A stretch of 64,000 nt of DNA. Origin: Echinarachnius parma. Lineage: Eukaryota; Echinodermata; Echinoidea; Clypeasteroida; Echinarachniidae. The stretch spans positions 83,501-147,500 of the forward strand of contig JBAMJV010003084.1 in NCBI GenBank assembly GCA_037951105.1, written 5' to 3'. The position numbers and the translations under genes were made by a program. This document shows positions 1 through 27,244 of this stretch, piece after piece (the first letter of the stretch is position 1; every line of letters starts with the position of its first letter). The notes below the pieces were generated by a model. It did not search any database. It was not told the DNA's origin and saw nothing but the letters and a program-made list of their open reading frames with translations.

Positions 1-92
1 AGGGGTATGCATCCCCCCACCTCACAAGGTGGGGGGGGGATGACATGTACAATCATCCCCCCCCCCCCCCCCCCAGGTTTTAGGGAAGGATA

Positions 93-174
<82 letters not shown>

Positions 175-520
175 TGTATACGAGTGGGAAAGAAACAATT
201 AATTGTGTGAGCTAAGACTTCTTAATTCTCACGTTCAAAAAGCAATGTATACATCCACTTTAAATTTTCGCTGCGCACTTCGCGCGCGAACAGATTAGTT
301 TGTTGTGTAACTTGCGTATGGTCTGTGGTGAGTATCTTTTTCTTTACCGGGCCACGTAGCTCCAGAGTAGGCTGGCATTGCTCTGGCTGCTTGTGTGACG
401 TGCACAAAATTGCACCATTTATATAAATGCAAAATCTTCTCCGTGGGAGGCGAAAAAAATGGTCTCGGTCCGGTGAACGGTAAATCATCCCCCAGGTGTA
501 AGAACCTGTCTACGCCACTG
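1..520 (-). mobile_element. hAT-like non-autonomous element, partial (cut by window start)
   Basis: The right end at about 510-520 reads ctacgccactg. On the minus strand this gives the terminus CAGTGGCGTAGACAGG followed by ttcttacacct. The complete element at 50956-52261 starts the same way. Shared interior blocks confirm the relationship: gtgacgtgcac near 397, the ctgttcgcgcgcgaag segment near 285, and the cctcacaaggtggggg block near 20. It holds long poly-C and a (TG)n array. No coding region is credible. Confidence 0.7.
95..173. repeat. (TG)n microsatellite
   Basis: About 39 uninterrupted TG units. It generates a meaningless Cys-Val open frame. Confidence 0.97.
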
Positions 521-1136
521 CTAGGGATACACATCTATCAAAGGAAGACCACATTTAGAGGCGAATATTTCTGAAGAGGTAAACACGGTATAAAGACACT
601 CACTATATGCCGCGGTCATCGATGTCCATGTTGATCTTCTTTATTTAAAATAAGCATTGATTCATCATAATAATATAGTGAAACAGAGACGATATCACCT
701 CGCCCTATAGATTCAATTATCTTCTGTTAATTTGCTTAAGACGGTACGATGTATACTCAACTTGACAGCCGAGCAATTTTTAGCAGATGCAGTAATTTTC
801 TTACGGGACTACACCCCTGTTTATTTATTGAATTTAAAAAGAAGTGTTGTGGTGGCGGCGGGGGAAGAGGGGGGGGGGGGGGGGGGGGCACTGGGCATTT
901 TGATATTGTATCATAGTGGGCGCTATATGGGTATGAATCGAACCTATAATATTATTATTTTTCCGAAGAAATTTGTTAGCACCTGAAGCTCACTGCGCCC
1001 TCCAAGTTCACGAGAGAAAAGGAGTAAAGACAGATCAAATATCACGTGCAACGCTATTTTCATTTGTAGCAAAGGCTGCCTTAAACAAACAAAAAACTTG
1101 CCTCCACTTACCCGTGGCCCCTACTAAGGCTCTATA
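521..1136. other. Intergenic, no gene seen
   Basis: AT-rich sequence with a poly-G run of about 20 bases near 870. No exon-like or RNA-like signal is visible. Confidence 0.6.
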
Positions 1137-1688
1137 CAGGGTGGCCCCCCAAAAAACGGAACGGGGCACTTCCCAAAAATAAAGTAGCAACATGAACATG
1201 TCCATCGGATAGGGTATCTTTTCCAATGAAAAACGATACCAAGAATAGTCATTTTGGAAGTGTAGTTTTTGTTTTAGGGCGCTGTGAGTAACACCATGTG
1301 AGGTTCCCTTTTTTTGTCAATTTTTACCAAGTCAGTGCCTGATAAATGATACTTACTGCCCGACATACCATTGAACACGCGAGTATTCCGCGCGCCATTG
1401 TTAGTGTGCATTCAGCTGTATGCCGAGCGGTGCCGAGAGAATGGGCATAATTGGTCAATAGTATGACGGGCAGTAAGTCTCATTTATCAGACACTGACTT
1501 GGTAAAAATTGACAAAAATAGGAACCTGACATGGTCTCACTCAAAGCGCCCTAAAACGAAAACTACACATTCAAAATTACTTTTTTTGGTATCGTTGTTC
1601 ACTGGAAAGGACACCCTATCCGATCAACATATTCGTTTTGTTACTTTATTTTGGGAAGTGCCCCGTTCCGTTTTTTTGGTCCACCCTG
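1137..1688. mobile_element. Tc1/mariner-type foldback MITE, TA target
   Basis: The 552-bp element starts CAGGGTGGCCCCCCAAAAAA and ends with the inverted form of it, flanked on both sides by TA. The inverted homology runs far inside: tttttaccaagtcagtg at about 1323 matches cactgacttggtaaaaa at about 1491. The whole element is therefore one imperfect hairpin. There is no transposase, so it would have been mobilised in trans. The class call rests on the terminus and the TA target. Confidence 0.85.
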
Positions 1689-1692
1689 TATA

Positions 1693-2370
1693 ATCAAACA
1701 AAACGTAGTGCTTTCCATCTCGCGTTCTCGCACTGATGTCACATCTTCCCGTGGATTCGATTACCTTCTGTTAATTTGCACAAGCAAGTTTGATTAACAC
1801 CATTTATATCACGTATACATGTGTAGGCAGGCCGGTATCTGTGTTATAATTCAATATTATTATGATGTTTGGAAATCAGGGCGAAGCCATCTTTTAAAAG
1901 CTACCCCCATCCATAAGTGCATGGGAGAAGATAAATAAACATGCATAACGTATTCTGTTTAGGCTATGTTTACCATACAGCGCCCTCGCGGGGTATCCTG
2001 CCTCGTAACCCCCCCCACCCCCCCCCCCCCTCCACTCCCCCCCCCCCCTCGCCACCCCCTTGCCCCAGTTGATATGTTTGTAATACCCTGGGGCACCAAC
2101 GCAACATAACACGGCCTTGGATTTGACGTTGAGAACAACTAAGTATTATGGCCTTGACATTTCTTGACATAAGTAAATAATTTTGCTCAAATATTGATAC
2201 CAATCGACAATACACCACCGATATATATATTTTGTTTGTATTGAAAGTGTTCCTTAACTTTGTAGAAAAGTCGATGAACTTTAACTTGAAAATGCTTGGC
2301 CTTCATTTTCGAATATAGATTAGACAGCACTTTATTACATTGTGGACGTGATGTGGGAAAATCATAGAAG
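1693..2370. other. Intergenic with poly-C tracts
   Basis: AT-rich sequence with C-runs at about 2008-2050 (cctcgtaaccccccccaccc type). The proline and glycine frames over the runs are artefacts. Confidence 0.6.
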
Positions 2371-2640
2371 TATGATTGGTAGAGCGCGCGTTCTCCAATG
2401 AGTGGGATCCCGAATTCGAATCCAGTTCATTGTCCGTTATGTTTGTCTTTCAGCAAGACAAATTATCCACTATTGCTGCTCTCTATACCCATGTGTATTA
2501 ACGGGGACCCGGAACGACGGGAACGTGGTTCCTTAGCACTGTGTGCGCCTAACAAACAACTGGCTGGAATACTCCCATGGTAGTGGAAATTGTGCACTTT
2601 GTGTGGAAGAATGATTGAAGTGTGTAACTGTCTATAGAGG
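2371..2640 (+). mobile_element. tRNA-derived SINE
   Basis: A tRNA-like head (ggtagagcgcgcg, then a B-box-like gaattcgaatcc) is followed by the body cagcaagacaaattatccac...ctgctctctatacccatgtgtattaacgggga. The same body occurs at 58817-59151 and about 49630-49800. The 3' end is diverged. Confidence 0.8.
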
Positions 2641-3884
2641 TCACCTGTCTACAGTGGCCGTTTTTCTTGTTTCCCTTGGATGGTCACTATACACAGGTTT
2701 GACTGTATTGGGAATCTATATATTTCTCCTTAGCTTTTTGTCTGCTATTCGCGGCTTTACATTTTACTCAATATTTTGTTCATGATATCAATTGCAAATT
2801 TGTTTTTTTAATGAATAAAAACAAGACCAACAGTAATATGTTTCTATCAGTCAGATTTTTTCTTTATTGAATAAATTCTCTTCTTGTTTCAAAATACTTT
2901 TTCATAGACTCTCAAACAATACATGTCATAAACTTCTCTTTATATAACTGTTCAGAATATACATTTTCTCAGCTCTCGAACCATCATTACATTTATTGCT
3001 AAAATCAAATTAGATCATCATTAATTTGTTGCCATGCTTATAATATGACAGCTTATTTTAAGAAAAGTATTATACAAAAGTAAATAAATATATACATGAG
3101 TATAATATCAGGCGTATGAATATACATTATTCATATTTGTACAATTTCTTGCATTTTACACAAATATAATGTCTACGCAGCGATAGTTTCAAAAAGATAA
3201 GAGCAGCTTTATAACTATTATCGTGCCATATTATATGCAGCTCTATGATATAGATATTGCGTGAATATACAGTATGATGGTGCAAATTTGCACTCCCGGC
3301 ACTGTGTGAAATTGACTCTGCAAGTTAACCCATTAGTGCCTAAGGCCCACATATTTGTGGTTTGGTAGTCCTACACCTACACAAGAAGAAGACTAGTTAT
3401 GTGAAGTGTACAGGAAGAAAGAGCTTAAATTCCTCTATTTTTAGAGCCCTATTTTGTTACTCTACCTGCTTTAGTTATTTTTTTAATGATTTTTACTATT
3501 GCGTAAATCACTATCATTTAGAAAAATCCTTAAATTGGCAACACATTGTATTATTTTTAAAACAGATATTGGCGTTCAAATTGGCAACTTTGCGGCAAAG
3601 TCACTTCATATCTGTCTTAAATGGTCATTACTAAATATTTTCCACCTATTTTTTATGTCATTGTTCGGTCAACAAAATTTAGGAGTTGCCAATTTTTAGA
3701 GGAAAACAATGATCAATTTTGCCTTAAAATAGCTCTCGTCCTTGATGGGTACCAATTTGTTCAAGAGAATGAATTACATATACCACCTAGGCATTCATAA
3801 GCTGGTTTATAATACATAGATTATAATGTACATTGATATCATATAGCGCTTTAACAACTCTTTCTTATTATACTGCAGCTCATA
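2641..3884. other. Intergenic, AT-rich, no gene seen
   Basis: No conserved exon, RNA gene or clear repeat recognised. The 90-codon frame at 3362-3634 has no recognisable domain and AT-rich codons, and is probably chance. Confidence 0.55.
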
Positions 3885-4259
3885 TTAAATGGATCTGTTG
3901 ACATGTGCACAACGTGATGAATGGTTGATAAAATATGTATTTTTGTGATCTGAAATGTCCACAAAGTAATGTGTGAACATTTCATGTTAAATGGATGTTA
4001 TATGGCCGAGTAATGAGCGAAAATGTAACTGATGTTCGCTAACTCATTGCACTGATTTTGTACACAGTTATAACTCTCCATTGGATAATTAAAACTCCGA
4101 ACACTTCAATCGTAAACTATCTTTTTAACGAAAGAGAAATTGAAAAACCAAAACCTGTTCTATGCTTCTATTGGTAATACAAATACAACAATGTATGAGA
4201 GAACCACTAGAGTTCTAAGTAAGTTTTGTGGATTTTGACAATGTTACTAGATCCTTTAA
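3885..4259 (-). mobile_element. TTAA MITE, family A
   Basis: TTAA is present at both ends. Read on the minus strand, the element begins TTAAAGGATCTAGTAACATT and ends with the catgtcaacag...ccatttaa block. It shares the core (aaccgctagaattc-like, tgatgaatggttga, caatgcattg-like segments) with the copies at 15012, 26486, 26864, 38031 and 49862. Confidence 0.75.
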
Positions 4260-5129
4260 AAACATTGCGTGCATAATTACACTGATGCACATTTGCACTC
4301 CCGGTACTATTATGAATTCGAGTTAAACCATTCTTTTCAACATGATAAATGGCATAATGCTATGCCTACTTTACATTCATTGGATGCTAACTATAACTAG
4401 AACATCCATATCAGCACTTCAACTCTTTTCATGCCAGATAATATATTGCAGCGCTTTAGGTTATTGCGACACTGTCTTGAACTCAATTGTGAGCTGAAAT
4501 CAACAAGTTGTACGAGTTGAACCCAATAAGTTCTGTGAATTAAACTCATAATTTGTATGAGTTGAACTCAATGTCTTGTTTCAATTCAGTTGAACCAAAC
4601 AACTTGTATGAGTTTAACACATCGTGTTGTATGAATTGAACCCATGCAACATTTGTATGAGTTGAATGAAATGATAGATCAGAATTTGTGCTTAAAAAAA
4701 ATGATGAAACATATGCAAGAGGCGAGGTTTCACACAATGACCTAAATACAAAGGCGTCAAAAGCCTCTCAAAAGTGAGTGGGACATGGCGAGGGTGTGTC
4801 CCCTCCCCCCCCCCCCCCCCCCCCCCCATAGTAGGGAGCTTTAGAATTTTGGGGCGGGAAATTGTGCGATTTGGTGCATACCTGAGACATACATTTCACA
4901 TAATATTAAGTGTAAGCTATGGAATCAAACATACATAATGTATACATATATTAAGAAAAGGTGAGGGGGACAATACCCTCAACTTTCAAATGTGGGGGCG
5001 ACATGTCCCCCCGTCCCCCGCCTGTTGACACCCATGCCTATATATTGGCATCTCTTAAAAATTACAAGATACACCCTTCCTTAAGATCCTAAAGAATTAG
5101 AGTTTCACTGTCATGTATCGTCTGTGTAG
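4260..5129. other. Intergenic; fragment of hAT-like family and tandem gttgaact motifs
   Basis: Positions 4480-4670 contain repeated gagttgaac/tgaattgaaccc motifs, a degenerate short tandem array. Positions 4790-4890 hold poly-C plus tagggagcttt...gtgcgatttggtgcatacctg, which also occurs near 50894 and 51238. No gene. Confidence 0.55.
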
Positions 5130-5278
5130 TGTCAAAAAACACCGGCGCCGATTCCATCCGAAAACACAATGCATTGGGGGGGGGGTGGGGGGGGGGGGGG
5201 GGGCGAGCATTGTTTGTGAACAATGCTCTGCCCCCCAATGCATTGTGTTTTCGGATGGAATCGGCGCCAGTGGTCAAA
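5130..5278. repeat. Foldback hairpin with poly-G loop
   Basis: The arm ggcgccgattccatccgaaa at 5145 recurs inverted near 5248, with cacaatgcattggggg continuing inward. The stem is about 50 bp, and the loop contains about 24 near-continuous G plus a small inner hairpin (gagcattgtttgtgaacaatgctc). Flanks gtcaaaaa and ggtcaaaaa suggest a short target duplication. Confidence 0.85.
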
Positions 5279-6680
5279 AATATATCAGAACACCAACATT
5301 ACATATACCTAGAACGTATATATTAAAAACAATTGTCCTGAAATATAAAAAGTATAGTAGGCCTAGAAATGATGACCTATACAAAATGTGAAGTCATCGT
5401 TGGCCTTCTGGCAGATTTACTAAAAATATCCAGCTATTGGTCATACAAAAGCTTCTTTATTTGTCCAGGGAAACCATTCGCAAGGGGGCAAAGTCTGGAA
5501 AACTGTTTCTGGACGAAGCGCAAATAGCTTATATAAATTTAGAAAGCAAATTCTTGACCACTATGTGCGTTTCCATTGTCGATGACCTCAACTTGTCTTG
5601 TTTTTTTCAGACACATATATCTGTCTATCTCTGTCCCGGCGGTGTCACATATTCAAAGAAGGAACACATGATCGTTCTTGAAGTAAAAAATGCCCCCTAT
5701 ATTTGCGGCGTTTAAAGTACATTTTCAGCAAATTATACCCCCTCTAGTTGAATCTTAAATTGCGAGTTTCGAATTTCGCAGAATAACATGACATTTCCAC
5801 TTAACTTCGGCAAGAAATGATTTAAAATGAACCGTCAATATTGCCTTTGCTTCTATAATTACTAGCATATAAAATAATACAAATTTAGACTGCAATATGG
5901 CAATAACTTAGCAAAAGCACTCACTACCAATATCTTTTTAAATTTAGGACAAACAAAATTCCCATGAATCAGCATTATAAAGATTATTTGCTAGAAGAAA
6001 ACTGGAGAAAAGCTGGTAGAGAACAGAGAATAGAGGGGTGTGATAAAAAACTCTTAATCGTTCTATAGTTAAAGTAACTCGGCCTGAGTGACATGGGCAT
6101 TTCTAACAATGATAGTAACATTTTGTATACCCAGCATGGTAGCTACATAATAACACAATGATGCTCTATTCAGACGCAGGCCCTGCATGCGTAATATTAA
6201 TATCATTATCATTCTACTCTGTTCAATACATTATTTTAACAAGTTCCTTGCTAGGAAAAGGTATAAGTGACCTTACACCACAAAACGACCAATAAGTCGG
6301 AAAATGATTATGCTGGTTTTCACATGACATTAAAGTAGAATTCGTTACCTTTACAATGGTATATAATGTGTTATATTCGGACTAGGCAAACCCTCTCAAC
6401 ATGAGCGCCAAAGATTTAGAACAATTATGGCTGAAGCAGTTTTAAAACAAGGGAGAAAACGGACCGCTTCAAAGATCAGCATCCATTCAAGCGCTGTAAT
6501 CTGATAATTTCTATTCGATGAAAAATCATATTTAAACATGATTTCTGATGCTCAATTTTCATATAAGGTAGATTAAGATACCCTCATTCAGAAAATATCA
6601 AAATCATGAATCTCATATTTTAAACGAAATGTTACTATTTTAGCTAATATAACAGAGAAACTACCACGACCGAGACATAG
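5279..6680. other. Intergenic, no gene seen
   Basis: AT-rich with no clear exon. The 92-codon frame at 5437-5715 matches nothing I recognise. Confidence 0.55.
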
Positions 6681-6805
6681 GTTTCGCGGTTGGAGAAGAT
6701 GTATACCATTATCCATGGTCTATGGCAAACGACCTAACAGCGGCTCGAATCCAAGACCTTCCTTGCATTTAAGCCGGACGCTTTCCCTCTGAACCACAAC
6801 CAGCA
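6681..6805 (-). mobile_element. Degenerate tRNA-derived SINE fragment
   Basis: On the minus strand ggttgtggttcagagggaaa starts a tRNA-like head, and a B-box-like segment (ggattcgagcc) lies near 6745. The cloverleaf is too degraded for a functional tRNA. Confidence 0.45.
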
Positions 6806-6839
6806 AGCAGCGTGTTCACACACAAACATTTTCATCCCT

Positions 6840-6884
6840 TAATCATGACTAACGAAACGACGTATCGTTAGTTATGATTAAATC
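6840..6884. repeat. Short palindrome
   Basis: taatcatgactaacgaaa and its inverted near-match flank the centre acgacgt, giving a stem of about 17 bp. Confidence 0.6.
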
Positions 6885-6952
6885 AAACCTGCTCTACGTT
6901 CACAAACACAGAGCATAGATCGCACAACAGCTGGTTTCCAGGTGGCGCCGAA

Positions 6953-6978
6953 CCCCCCCCCCCCCCCCCCCCCCCCCC
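6953..6978. repeat. Poly-C tract
   Basis: A run of about 26 C following ggtggcgccgaa. Homopolymer length is unreliable in assemblies. Confidence 0.9.
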
Positions 6979-7038
6979 AACATCGTATAAGTGCGCAGTT
7001 TGCTACTGCGCAGTGTGTTGTCTAAGTCTAGTCTCGTT

Positions 7039-7282
7039 ATGGCCTAGTCCCACTATAGCATATCTTCTTCTATTTCAGATCCATTTGACATCCGGAAGGT
7101 ATTAGCAGGAAACAAAATGATGCGGACCAAGTTCGGAATGGATTAGTATACGATACTTTTAATTCGGCTCCGTTTCGCGTGAAACGAAACGTCATGGAAC
7201 TTTGCTAGATATATCGACCGTTTCGCCCCATTTTGATCGGATATGAAATGGAAAGAGATACGCTATAGTGTGACTAGGCCAT
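7039..7282. mobile_element. Foldback MITE, unclassified
   Basis: The left end atggcctagtcccactatag matches, inverted, ctatagtgtgactaggccat at 7263-7282. Inverted repeats of about 24 bp bound a 244-bp interior with further self-complementarity (gaaacgaaacgtcatgg / cgaccgtttcgcc). Confidence 0.75.
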
Positions 7283-7722
7283 TAGGTGGAAGAAAGTGCG
7301 ATGTGATAAATTATACATTCATCATGGCTGAATACATTAAGGAGGTTTATGCAAACCATGGTCTACAACTATGGAGCGCATTTTTTCAAGTTGATGGAGA
7401 AACGGAATGTACGCTTTTTACTAATAATGTCGAAAGCACACATTTGCTAAAGGGACCAAATAAATTTACAATGTTCTCGGATATCGAATTTCAGATAAGT
7501 GCCGTTGGTTATCATTATAAATTAGCAAATGTTATTTCCGAATTATACCTGTCTTCATGCAGCCTCATAGATGTAAACCGTGGTCTAAACCATGGTTTAC
7601 ATTAGCCTCATTTGTGAATATCAACCCATAATGATGATGATGTCGAGTAGCAGTTATCTGACTTCAGATAAACATGAAAAGTTTCTACTATATATAACAC
7701 ACTACTGATGATTATAATGATT
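7283..7722. other. Downstream flank of SLC10 gene 1
   Basis: The open frame 7243-7605 (+) starts inside a MITE and has no recognisable domain. The hairpin gtaaaccgtggtctaaacca with ggtttac lies near 7573. I judge it non-coding and part of a repeat. Confidence 0.5.
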
Positions 7723-22546
<14,824 letters not shown>

Positions 22547-24766
22547 TGCCGATGGTGTGGACTGTGGAGTATGCGCGTCCTTTTTAAAAATTGTATATAA
22601 TGACTGCCAGAATGAAATGCTCCCAATTGAGTTTAAATGGCACTCGAGGCCTATGTGCTGGGACGATTATTTTTTAGTGGTTGTATCCGGTGGTAAATTG
22701 ATACGGATTCATATAAGGCGCAATATAAGCTACATATCGAGGAATTTAAAATTAGTACTCCCAATTCACACACAGAAAAGCTACCAAAGATTTCATGGTT
22801 AAAACTAGTTCCCATGTGAAGGTTCTCAGACGAAGTAACGAGCTAATGCGTGAAGACGAACACACCAACGTAGTTTATATAGCGCCAGTTGGAACTGGAA
22901 CTGGCATTATGGATTTGACATTACGCAAACCGAGAAAATGATAAATAATTTTATTTCTAGAAGCACGTTGATCTCACGACACGCATATACATATATAATT
23001 AAAATCCATTATGAAACTGTGAGAAATCTATTCATCTATTGTCACGTGGAGCGATCGTGTTTTCTTCGTCGTTGCATAAACTCGACGAGCTTACATCGGT
23101 GGGGTAGCCCTATAGAGAGGAGGGCAAGGGGGGGGGGGGGCGACAATCCCCTTTCCACTGCCGCAGACATTCTTACTCCTCCCCCTCCGTATCGGACCGA
23201 ACACAATTAGTAAACAAGTACCCAACGCAATTAACATTTTACTCCAACTATACCCCCCCTCCCCTTGTGGTAAACATTGCCCCGGCTTCGCCCCCGTACC
23301 CTCCCCCGTCTGGCGTGACCCCGGCTACGCCCCCAGGTGAGCATGTTTGAAAGTCTGATTAAACAGTAAACATTTGCTGACCAAAGAAAACGGACGGTGC
23401 ACATGCTAGATCGCCCGACCGATCTAATTTTGTGAAAGGATGAACGTGTTTGCACAGCATCTACAGCCACACGCACTTTCTCAATATTTTCATTATCATT
23501 TTCTATTCCATTCATCATTTCTCGCCTAGCAAAAATTAGATACATTGTATATACGTTGAAGCAATGGCAAAGAACTCGTGTAAACACACACAATACATGA
23601 CATTTGAAGATGGGCAAAAAAAAAAAAATCGACATTTTATTTTATTCTAGCAAACAGTACAGGAAAGTCCCTTCAGTATGCAAACATGAAGTAAAAAACA
23701 TATATAATGCCAGACTGAGGACTTTTTTTCTCACCAAAATGATTTAAACGTAATAGTTTTGCTAATTTGTATGTCATATTAGAAAATAAGAGATATGTAT
23801 TCAATCGATTTAATCAAATACATGGGTTTTATACTTTAACAATTAATATGAGTTTGATCATTAAAACGGTGAATTCTGAATTCATTGGATCAAGATTTAA
23901 ACAAATATCATGCAGGGGTAAAACATTTAGAGGTTAAAGTGCAATGTTCAAATGTCATGAGTAAACATGGAAGAGGAAAAAGCCCAAAAGGGGTACATTT
24001 CCAAGGATAAAGTGTCCAACAGAAAGGCAAAGGATGACCGATGAACAATAGATATTGAAATAAACCTTCGACACTATCCATCGGCAGCGGGTATAGAAGC
24101 TGCCGTACATTTTGCCTTTTGGCAACCCTCAGTCATTTTCAGTAGTACTATTCGATAGGTCTCCCTCTATTGTTCTTAATGGGCTTGACAAATGTATTTG
24201 CATGCAGCTAATTCACAGTATTATGTTACTCCGTTTGCCGATATTATTTTTTTCTTAATTCTGTTTATTGGCTTTCTAGTAAATCGGTCATTTGTCAGTG
24301 CCACCAAATCCTACATAACTTTAGTCCATATAAGTACTTGGAAATGATCAGAAGTTGAACAAAAATACAAGTACGTAATACCCACCAGACACGCACACAC
24401 ACAACACTCACAAACAAACAAACAAACAAATAAACACACAAATACACATAAACATACACACACATACACATTATATACAACTATATACACATATACACAT
24501 ACAAAAGCACACATGCACGCATATACAGACATATACACGTACGCACACGCACACAAGTAAGTTATTACATCCCAACAGTTAGACGCGCACATACACGAAG
24601 AGCCATTTTATACGGGTTTGTATTTACAAGAATATTTAATATTTAAATTGTATAACAACTCAAAGGTATTAACAAAGTGAACATGTACATTCAAGTTGTA
24701 TAGGCGGGTTCTTGGGTTGTTAAAACATGACAACATGGTTAATTTAATTTAATTGTAGTTCAATTT
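22547..24766. other. Intergenic between SLC10 genes, no gene seen
   Basis: Contains a G-rich tract near 23129 and CA-rich repeats at about 24390-24560 that create Cys/Val frames. Nothing resembling a conserved exon. Confidence 0.6.
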
Positions 24767-25052
24767 ACCTCATTTCATTTCATGTCATGCCATGTCATGT
24801 CATGCCATGTCATGTCATGTCATGTCATGTCATTTCATTTCATTTCATTTCATTCCATTTCATTCCATTTCATTTCATGTCATTTCATGTCATGTCATGT
24901 CATGTCATGTCATGTCATTTCATTTCATTTCATTTCATTTCATGTCATTTCATTTCATTTCATTTCATGTCATTTCATGTCATTTCATGTCATTTTATTT
25001 CATGTCATTTCATTTCATTTTATTTCATTTCGTTTCATTTTTATTTATTTCA
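24767..25052. repeat. Pentanucleotide array TCATG/TCATT
   Basis: About 57 units of 5 bp. TCATG and TCATT variants alternate in blocks. It gives open frames in all three plus frames (Met-Ser-Cys-His type), which are not genes. Confidence 0.96.
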
Positions 25053-25397
25053 GTCATAAAAAAAAAGAAAATAGCATGTATGAATAGCATTATGAAACAA
25101 GAATGACAAAATAAGTAACCATTTGTTTAAAATGTAGAGTATAATAACATGTTGGATTATACAATGGACTATATAATAGAAAGTCACACAGAATATACAT
25201 AATTATAATAGTAGATTCAAAAGCGTGAGTTTGTTTTTATCGCCATTTGAATTAAATCATAGTTTCAACAGTAAAAATTCACTTGTTGTTATTTTAAACG
25301 TTTTCGCTTTAAACAAATGTAATACATTCAAAATGTCATCGTGATATGAGGTGCCATTTTAAATGTACGAATTAATAGAATGGGCGGTGGTATACGT
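25053..25397. other. AT-rich, no gene seen
   Basis: No feature recognised. Confidence 0.6.
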
Positions 25398-25780
25398 CAG
25401 TGGTTTAGCATGGTTGGACAGATTTGGGGGCACACCTTATGTACTCTTAGAAGAAAAAAAAAGTGCGAATGGGGTTCTAACTTGTCCCGTATTTGGAACC
25501 CTGGTTTTCATTATCCTTTTAAGGTTCTATTTAAGTCAAGAAAGGTTCCTTTCAGCACGCAAAATGGTTCGTAATGGTTCTTTTCAGAACCTCATTATTA
25601 GCAAAAAGGGGTTCGTCACCTACAATAAAGGTTCCAAAATGTGAACCATTCAGGGTTCCAAATACGGGACAAGGGTTAGAACCCCATTCGCACTTTTTTT
25701 TTTCTAAGAGTGTGTATTTCTTTAAATTTTTACACCGATTTTACCCTCATGTTACCCCAAATTAGCTACGCCACCGCTGG
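25398..25780 (+). mobile_element. hAT-like CAGTGG element hosting a second MITE
   Basis: The left end CAGTGGTTTAGCATGGTTGG and right end agctacgccaccgctg are the diverged termini of the CAGTGGCGTA family. The interior 25443-25711 is a different element. Confidence 0.65.
25443..25711. mobile_element. Nested MITE, ~40-bp inverted repeats
   Basis: ACTCTTAGAAGAAAAAAAAA then gtgcgaatggggttctaac at the left. The exact inverse is at the right (gttagaaccccattcgcac...ctaagagt). The interior repeats ggttcc/ggaacc motifs. Confidence 0.85.
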
Positions 25781-26485
25781 TGCTAAAACGAACAATAATG
25801 GGATCGTTGTATCGCTTCAATGCAAATACAATGTTAGCTGCGATAACTATTCTGTCATATCATTGTACATCGAAAATAATGTACACTTTAACAAAGATAA
25901 TGATATAATAATCGAAATTTAATTTTCTGATCGGTTGAATTCAAGGAGTCATGGTCGGTTAATCCACGATGTAAAAACGAGGTCACAATTAAGGCAAATT
26001 TGCTGCCTCAATTTTGCAGTACTTACACTTCTATATGGATAATTTGGAAGCTTTTCTTTGCCATTAAAATCAATTAAAAAGAATATTCCAATACATTTGA
26101 AAAGTAAGTGTTTTCTGACTGGCTGGATTTGAGGAGTATAGTGTTGGATATCACGAGGTCAAAACATGACCCGTGTTTAAATAAATACAGAGACTTTGAA
26201 TTGTCATCCCTTTACAGCACAGTGTCAGCTGAACTTTTGTTTGTTGTTGGCAAACTTGCCGTTTTCTTTTTAGATGTATTACGGAAAAGAGTATGATGAT
26301 GTATAAGAAAAGTTAATATGTTCTGGCTGGCCGTGTTTGATGTGTCGTCTGCAACCCACGAGGTAAAGGCATGAGCCCGATGAAGGCAAAAGGTGAATTT
26401 ATCTAATTTGCCATGTCATCGACCCATGAAAACACAATGCTAGCTGCACTTTTAATTTCCAGAGGTAATTTTGAACCCGTTCCTC
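25781..26485. other. AT-rich, no gene seen
   Basis: No recognised feature. Short frames lack domains. Phrases such as ttttctgactggctggatttgagga recur near 27280, indicating an unnamed dispersed repeat. Confidence 0.5.
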
Positions 26486-26867
26486 TTAAATGGATTAAAC
26501 TTTGTTGACATGTGCAAAAAGTGATGAATGGTTGATGCAATGTATATTGTTATCTCATATGTCCACAGGGTACTGTGTGAAAATTTCAAGTCAACTGGAC
26601 ATTGCATGGCCAAGTAATGATCGAAAATGCAAAGTGATAGTCACTAACTCACTGCACTCACTTTGTACACGGTAAGAAAAACTCCGGGGGAGTTTTTCTT
26701 ATCTGAAAACTTCGATTGTACATATCTTTGTAACGAAAGGAAAATTTGAAAAACCGAAACCTGTCCCATGATTTTTTTTGTTAATACGAATACAACAAGG
26801 TATGAGGGAACCGCTAGAATTAAATATTTTTTTTGAGGATTTGGACAATGTTACTAAGTCCCTTTAA
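26486..26867 (-). mobile_element. TTAA MITE, family A (left partner of head-to-head pair)
   Basis: TTAA at 26486-26489 and 26864-26867. Reversed core relative to the 26864-27244 copy. Contains aaaaactccgggggagtttt, a local palindrome. Confidence 0.85.
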
Positions 26868-27244
26868 AGGGACTATTGTCCAATTCCTCAAAATTAAATT
26901 TTTATTCTACCGGTTCCCTCATACCTTGTTGTATTCGTATTAACAATAAAATCATGGGACAGGTTTCGGTTTTTCAAATTTCCCTTTCGTTACAAAGATA
27001 TGTACCATCGAAGTATTCAGATAATAAAAACTCCGTTGGAGTTTTGAAACCGTGTACAAAGTGAGTGCAGTGAGTTAGTGAATATCACTTTGCATTTTCG
27101 CTCATTACTTGGCCATGCAATGTCCATTTGACTTGAAATTTTCACACAATACCCTGTGGACATATGAGATAACAACAATATACATTGCATCAACCATTCA
27201 TCACTTTTTTTGCACATGTCAACAAAGTAACTAGATCCCTTTAA
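26864..27244 (+). mobile_element. TTAA MITE, family A (right partner)
   Basis: Shares the central TTAA (cctttaaaggg) with the left partner, runs through ggttccctcataccttgttg and tcccatgattttat-like motifs (inverted in the partner), and ends ctagatccctttaa. Confidence 0.85.

Noticed and set aside
7..210. Cys-Val repeat frame
   Set aside because: Translation of (TG)n and poly-C.
7243..7605. 120-codon frame starting in a MITE
   Set aside because: No domain recognised, begins inside an inverted repeat, and no splice context.
24782..25106. Three overlapping ~100-codon frames (Met-Ser-Cys-His repeats)
   Set aside because: Translation of the TCATG/TCATT array. Every frame is open because the 5-bp unit lacks stops.
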